NCBI GenBank assembly: GCA_003024175.1
Contig: MDYQ01000107.1
Span: forward strand, 94,516 to 158,515
DNA from: Planoprotostelium fungivorum
Lineage: Eukaryota; Evosea; Variosea; Cavosteliida; Cavosteliaceae
DNA: 64,000 bases
Reading direction: 5' to 3'
In this document: positions 58,913-64,000 of the stretch, one piece after another
How positions within the stretch are numbered: the stretch's first letter is position 1
How the letters are laid out: each line of letters starts with the position of its first letter
Notes under the pieces: generated by a model
Databases searched by the model: none
Seen by the model: the letters and a program-made list of their open reading frames with translations, nothing else
Told to the model about the DNA's origin: nothing
Translations under genes and position numbers: made by a program

Positions 58913-61054
58913 TCAAGACGTTTCGCCGCTCAGATTTCGCTTCTGTCTCTCGATCAGTCACACATCCACCTCCATCGACTCACCGTTTGATCCGATACAG
59001 TTCCTGGCCTGCCCCAGAACTTGTATAGCCCACCCCAACACGAAGTCGCCAGGCCGTCCTCGAGAAAGACGATATCCGATATCGGTTCGTTGTGTGCGCG
59101 ATGATGCACTACAGACTCCATGATGGGAACCTCTGCAAAGGCAGTCGTCACGATTTTAGGCCCCATAGGTTCTACTGGAACTCGATCGTCGCTCCGCCTC
59201 ACTCTCTGTTGGCCTCGTCAGTCACGCTGGACACGCGTTACTCACGTTGATGGAGGTGGACCTTGGCTTCCTCAATTCAGACTCCACAAAGTCCCAAAAG
59301 ACAATTTTCGTGTCTTGTCCAGAAGAAGCGAGACGGTAGTGGCTCTCGCTGCACTCCCACGTATCGAAACACACTCGGCCGACCTTTCCACAGCGTCAGC
59401 GTCATCATCATCATCGGGGTGATCGCGTGATGGACTCACCCATGATTGATGGCCTCTTCCTCTGGCGACACACTTGTACTCTGAGCTGGCAGACCAAACA
59501 CAGACGGAATCGTCTTCACCTCCGGTCTGTGATGAGATGAGATGATGGAAGACGTCATCATCGGCATCTCACCGCGAGGTACTTTCCATCGGGACTCCAA
59601 GTTACGCAGAGGAAACCTCCGTAATTACTTCGATAAGATACGAGTAATCTGATGATGACATCTGAGTCCTCCCATGATGATGGTGATGATGCTAATGATG
59701 ATGCTAATGACGGACGATCGTGAAAAATCGACTCACTTTTGTTGTTTAAAGTCGACGATCCTAAGGAATCCATCTTGTGATGTGATGGCCAAGAACTTTC
59801 CATTGGGTGAAAAGGAGATATCTTCACTCGTTTAACGTCGATCTCTCAAATGGAACTCACCAGTCACAGAGGACTTTGAGAATGCCCACTTCTGTACGGG
59901 ATTATATTTCTCCCCCGCGTAGCTCGTGATCGAAAATCTGTACGAAATCATTCCATAATTCATCTATCTACACGCTTGTAGACGAAATCAGTTCGAATGA
60001 AATATGCACTCACCCGCCGTCCATCATACTGACTGTAGCCGAATTAGAAGGAGGATTCGCTGTTCCTCTGGTAGTATCGTAGACATTGATGATACCACTG
60101 CTGAAAGAAGCAACAAACAACTCGTGAGACTCTGGTACCCAACTGACGCCCGTCACCGCTCCCCTCGCAGAGATCCTCTTATGAAATTCAGGAGAAATCT
60201 CATGGAAATCTCACGTCGTATTGTATGGACCCAGATTGACCGGTCTCAGTGACAAACAGATCTCCCAATCTGAAACCGAGGAGCAATCTAACGGATCTGA
60301 TGGTCGACGAGTGGTGGTTGACGTCGACACAGGTGAGGACTTCACCGAAGCGCAGTGTCTTTTCGGGCTGCCTCGTCCATCAGGTGATCACGAACGAGGT
60401 CTATATCATGATGATGGGATCACCTGTGGCTTCTTCGCTTCTTCGTTGTATCGGCTGTGTTTTTCGACGTATAGCGTGTCGAAACAACTGGCTGCATATA
60501 AGATGGGGAATTTCTCGAGTGATTCTTTGTGATCTGCAACCTCCTGCACTCCTGCACATGGTGTCATTCTCAGACGATCATCTCATCTCCATGCGAACCT
60601 GAATTGTTGAGCTTCCTCGTGGGGTTCATCAGTTTGGGAGTGACGAACGAGAGACGATTGGGACCGATGGGATTACCGCTCGCTTTGCTCTGTCTCTTTG
60701 CGTTGAGGATGATGGCGAGATAGTTGTGGCTGGTCAATAGCAGCCAAAGACCTTCTGGGCTGGCACGATAGATGAGAATGGGAGATGATTGCATTCAATC
60801 TCTGTGCAGAAGATGTATGAAGGAGATCACCTCTTAAATTCTGGACGAACTGGTTTGAATGGCGAGCCGAGAAGTATCTGTCCGGTGGATTGATTACTCG
60901 CTCCCTTAACCATCTCATACGATCCAGAACTATCATTCGTTCTTCTCGTTGCTCTTTGTGTGTTTTCAGAATCATCGTCCTCCTCTGTATCGTCCGAGTT
61001 TCTTTTGTGTTCTGCCTCCTCCCTACTCTCTTGTTTACTTTTACGCTTGTCCAT
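58913..61054 (-). CDS. WDR20: WDR20-like WD-repeat protein
   Basis: MDKRKSKQESREEAEHKRN starts a charged N-terminus. WD segments follow: GAVTGVSWVPESHELFVASF, SSGIINVYD, DISFSPNGKFLAITSQDGFL, GGFLCVTWSPDGKYLA and TGGEDDSVCVWS, then FDTWECSESHYRLASSGQDT and KIVFWDF. The C-terminal part PMGPKIVTTAFAEVPIMESV, then NEPISDIVFLEDGLATSCWG and GLYKFWGRPG, matches WDR20/creC (EPLxxKxxHERLTxxxFLEDCIVTACQEG...WxRPG). WDR20/creC partners USP12/46-type deubiquitinases. The last codons are either RWRWMCD (58954) or, after one more intron, KRNLSGETS (58913). An intron near 59960 carries TCTACACGCTTGTAGA. Confidence 0.75.
59967..59982. repeat. intronic palindrome TCTACA-CGCT-TGTAGA
   Basis: 6-bp arms in a WDR20 intron. 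Confidence 0.7.
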
Positions 61055-61156
61055 ATTTTTCGACCGATGTGCTTGCGTGTTCTCGTGCGGGTGATGTATG
61101 ATATGTTATGAAAAGATGTTGACCATTCTAACGAAAGGTTCTATTTATTCATTCGC

Positions 61157-61462
61157 TCAGTGGTGTCCGTGGGATTGTTCCTGAGGCTTCTCGGAGGCGA
61201 TGGTGGTCTCTCCACGAGCAGCGGCTCTGGCGCGTTGAATGAGGTCAGTTCCAACGGAGTACGCTAAGAAACCTCCGACAGCGTAGAGGACCTTCTGCTT
61301 GGTGATACCGTATACGTAGTCCTCGGGGAGCTTGAGAGAAGCAACGGGGACGACTGGTCCAGAGGGAGCAGCATGTCCGTGTCCAGAGGCAAATCGTCTG
61401 GCGACGGCAGAGAGGACTGGGCGAACAATCGCGGTGGAGGTTGTGTGGGAGATGCTGTTCAT
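61157..61462 (-). CDS. small mitochondrial protein
   Basis: Single exon, 101 codons. MNSISHTTSTAIVRPVLSAV, then ARRFASGHGHAA, is a typical matrix-targeting presequence (Arg/Ser/Ala, no acid, R-x-FAS cleavage-like site). DYVYGITKQKVLYAVGGFLA, then YSVGTDLI, is one short membrane segment, and a polar tail ends QEQSHGHH-stop. It resembles small accessory subunits of respiratory complexes, but I cannot identify it. Diverges from the mitochondrial exonuclease, 86 bp between starts. Confidence 0.6.
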   Translation of the reverse strand: MNSISHTTSTAIVRPVLSAVARRFASGHGHAAPSGPVVPVASLKLPEDYVYGITKQKVLYAVGGFLAYSVGTDLIQRARAAARGETTIASEKPQEQSHGHH

Positions 61463-61548
61463 GTTGCTGCAAGATGTACCAGATGAGGTGATCTGCTCGG
61501 TTGTAAACCAGAATAAAATTTTTGATTTTGGGGCTTTACGAGGACGTG
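61463..61548. promoter_or_regulatory. probable bidirectional promoter of two mitochondrial genes
   Basis: 86 bp between divergent start codons, containing an AT-rich segment (AATAAAATTTTTGATTTTGG). Confidence 0.5.
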
Positions 61549-63312
61549 ATGATGATCAGAATCGCAGGTCGATCTCTGCTTTCTGTCGCGACAAGAGGAA
61601 AGCAGCATCAATTTCCCCTGAAGACATCGAGAACTTTCATCACACCATCCAAATCACAGACGTGAGAACGGTCGTTGATTGGTCCCACTGAATCCAAATC
61701 AGTTCGTTCTCTCGATTGGTAGCTCCCCCTGGCGTATCATCTAAATCAATTTTTTCGATCATCAGAGAATTCTCGACAGAACCAGTCCCTGCCACTGACA
61801 CTGCTTCTGCTGCCACTTCCACTCCTACTGCTCTTACTACTACCGCTGCTCCTGTCCCACCCGTTCAAGTTCAACTTCCAGATCATTACGATTACATCTC
61901 CATCCTCGGTGTACCAGAAGATGTTTCAGGCGATCAATTACTTGAGAAATTGTTTCCTGGATTCTCAGCGACCTTCTACCAAGTGGGACCCAACAAGCAC
62001 AGGATCATCTTCTCTTCCACCGAGGAGGTGAGCGCGATCGCGATCATCTCAATGATTGACATCGGCTCCACAGTTAGAGAGAGGATTGACCAGATACAAG
62101 TCTTCCATCGAGAAGAGATTCCAGAAACCACAGAAGGTGAGTGGTTCATGTGCCGCACGATCCTCATCTTCTAAGGTGTCCTTCGATGAGTCAGTCCAAT
62201 TTGAAGGAAAAGAGAATCCTTCTGTTCTCACCTTCAACTTTTCAGAACATCACATATCTCCTCTCCACAAAATGGACGCACAGAAGATCAAGGACACACC
62301 GGAAGACACATTCAAGGGAGAGATCAAGGTAGAAGTGACGACATTGACTGATGCAAAGTGACTCACGGTGACGTCATCAGGTATACGATCGTCATTCAGA
62401 TTTGAGGATGGTAGCAGAGGGAGTTGTAGATCTGCTGGGAGGTAAGTGGCCTGAAGAAGTGACGGAAGAGATTGTTCTAGTGAGTGAAGGGGAAGATAGG
62501 AGGCTCAGATAGCTCAGGGAATGGATATCGAATGGAAACCGAATTGGGAGAAAGGGTCGTATAACTTGACTTCGATTCTGCAATTGTCCAATGGACCTAA
62601 AGTCGCGATCTTCAGACTCTTAGATCTCTCCTGCTTAGAGATAGCAAAGAAGAAACGTAATCGTTCCTCATGATCATCACCACCAGCATCACATCATCCA
62701 TCGTGGTATCATCATTCAACGAACTCACTGACTCGATACAGCCGCCGGACAGAGAAACAGAGTCTTACCCTACGGAGATCGACACGCCACCACCTACCAC
62801 ATGAAGAACATCGGCCAGCCTTGGCCCCTCCCAGAGATACTCGTCCAGTGTCTCTCTTCCCCCCACATCAAGAAAGTCGGCGTCGGTGCCAAACCCGACG
62901 GCCTGAAGGTGAGATCTACAACGCGCCGGTGACTCGTCTACAACTCTGTAGATCTCGAAAGACTTTGGCATCGAAGTGGAAGGAGTGCACGACATCTTAG
63001 ACCTTCCCATCACCAATCGATTTTCAAGGAGGAGCGTGGAAGCTCTCTCGGCACACTTTTTACTGTTTCGACCGGAGAAGACGTCGACCATGTGTAATTG
63101 GGAGAACAAAGTGACCCAGAAACAGTTGTTGTACGCTGCGACGGACGCTCACTGCAGTCGAGAATTGTATCTGATCTTGCGAGAGGTGATGATCTGTGAG
63201 ATGGAGATGAGATGTTGATGTCATGCAGATGAAATACGTGCCACTGCTGTCGCGGATAATGGGGAAAGACAAGGAAGTGGAAAATTCGAGCACTCCGAAA
63301 GTTGGCGCATAG
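61549..63312 (+). CDS. mitochondrial DEDDy 3'-5' exonuclease (WRN-exo/RNase D-like)
   Basis: MMIRIAGRSLLSVATRGKQH and FITPSKSQ form a presequence (Arg-rich, no acid). A Thr/Ala/Pro linker and a helical domain (YDYISILGVPEDVSGDQLLE) follow. The exonuclease core begins AQGMDIEWKPNWEKGSYNLT (D-x-E, exo I), then SILQLSNGPKVAIFRLLDL. It continues LPEILVQCLSSPHIKKVGVG (exo II: KVGVGAKPDGL), HDILDLPITNRFSRRSVEAL, and SNW-like MCNWENKVTQKQ with LLYAATDAHCSRELY (exo III, Y-x3-D). It probably degrades or proofreads nucleic acid in mitochondria. The intron at about 62909-62952 holds two nested palindromes. Ends TPKVGA-stop. Confidence 0.7.
62912..62955. repeat. nested intronic palindromes
   Basis: Outer arms AGATCTACA (62912-62920) and TGTAGATCT (62947-62955) are perfect 9-mers. 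An inner TCTACA-ACTC-TGTAGA lies at 62937-62952. Confidence 0.85.
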
Positions 63313-63583
63313 ATTTTGAAAGAAAAGGATGGTATATGATCTCTTCTCTTGGACTCAGTGATATTAGCTGTGAGTGATGGTATCTTGCAGCCAGGTACCT
63401 CATATCTGACACCTAAACAATGGAGTCATATGTCACGACAAAACGTACCAGAGTAAAATGTTGTGACACTTTTACCTCCTTTGTGGAGATGGAAAACATT
63501 TCTTGAATATCAATACTGCAAAACTCTGCTCTCGTTTCGGATTGTCAACCATCGGAAGCGATTATTTTCAAACCAACGGCAAG

Positions 63584-64000
63584 ATGAGAGCCACGATTCT
63601 CTTTCTGTTGCTCTGTATTGGTGATCGCTCTATGCGTCTGTGTCACGACCGACGTTTTTGTAGGGGGAGCCATTGCAGCCACCCAATCGGACCTTGTAGA
63701 TTACGACTCCAAGGGAAGACTGACTTACAAGAAGAATGAGCAGGGTACCCCTTCATCTGCCGATGTTTGATCTAATCGGATCACAGGAGATCGCATCATG
63801 GACTACAGCTCTGTCGGCTATCGCTCAGGAAAAGACATCCCAGCCGCATCCTCTATCCCCGACAAAGTGACAGTCAAGCCCAGTGGAGGAGACGACACGA
63901 ACGCCATCGCAGCAGCCATCGAAAAGGTGGCTGGACTCCCTCTGGATAGCAATGGATTCCGCGGTGCAGTCCTCCTTGCTCCTGGCAAATTCGAGGTGCT
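63584..64000 (+). CDS. secreted beta-helix (pectate-lyase-fold) enzyme, 5' part
   Basis: MRATILFLLLCIG is a signal peptide. It splices to GAIAATQSDLVDYDSKGRLT, YKKNEQ, then DRIMDYSSVGYRSGKDIP, KVTVKPSGGDDTNAIAAAIE and GFRGAVLLAPGKFEV, where the window ends. The patterns DYSxVGYxxG, SGGDDTxAIxxAI and GAVLLxPGxF open right-handed beta-helix carbohydrate-active enzymes (pectate-lyase superfamily, GH55-like modules). Substrate undetermined. Partial: runs off the window. Confidence 0.65.

Overview
This window is nuclear DNA of a compact, intron-rich unicellular eukaryote. Nearly every gene is interrupted by many tiny GTGAG...AG introns, mostly about 35-60 nt. Genes lie tens to a few hundred bases apart on both strands, often convergent with gaps under 130 bp. 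There are no operons, phage genes, insertion sequences or CRISPR arrays. Gene content (exportin-6, a DRP5/ARC5-type dynamin, COP9 subunit 3, a Hippo/MST-type kinase, a SLC25A44-type carrier) fits an amoebozoan, plausibly a protosteloid or similar free-living amoeba. That placement is inference. Exon joins were made by eye, so spans are firmer than individual splice sites.

Layout. 0-12 kb: a metallo-beta-lactamase-fold protein (-), an unknown protein (+), a small coiled-coil protein (+), a BAH-domain protein with a polypurine charged tail (+), an FHA-BRCT protein (+) and a long coiled-coil protein (-). 12-20 kb: an RDM1-like RRM protein (+), a STE20/MST kinase (+), La (-), CSN3 (+) and DPY30 (-). 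20-33 kb: exportin-6 (+), two unknown minus-strand genes, a VQQP-repeat protein (+), an F-box protein with an arrestin-like C-terminus (+), and a double-DOMON/NADPH-oxidase-like fusion (+). 33-49 kb: an amino-acid oxidase with almost no introns (+), ZMAT2/Snu23 (-), a novel LGLD-repeat protein (+), MLH1 (+), an ankyrin-type repeat gene with a frame break (+), a GST (-), a GRAM protein (+), a MYND protein (+), a SLC25A44-like carrier (-) and a coiled-coil protein (-). 50-64 kb: a His-rich small protein (+), GPR107-like 7TM protein (+), an intron-containing tRNA-Met followed by scattered copies of its 3' end, an unknown gene (-), the DRP5 dynamin (-), WDR20-like WD protein (-), a small mitochondrial protein (-) diverging from a mitochondrial 3'-5' exonuclease (+), and the start of a secreted beta-helix enzyme (+).

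The most unusual feature is not a gene. Many introns in unrelated genes on both strands carry the same short palindrome, ATCTACAACG...CGTTGTAGAT, sometimes supplying the 3' splice site (GTTGTAG). This looks like an introner-like or otherwise mobile intron family. Other points for a second look are the DOMON-NOX fusion, the tRNA-tail repeats, the RDM1-like protein, the LGLD repeats and the amino-acid oxidase that looks like a transferred gene.
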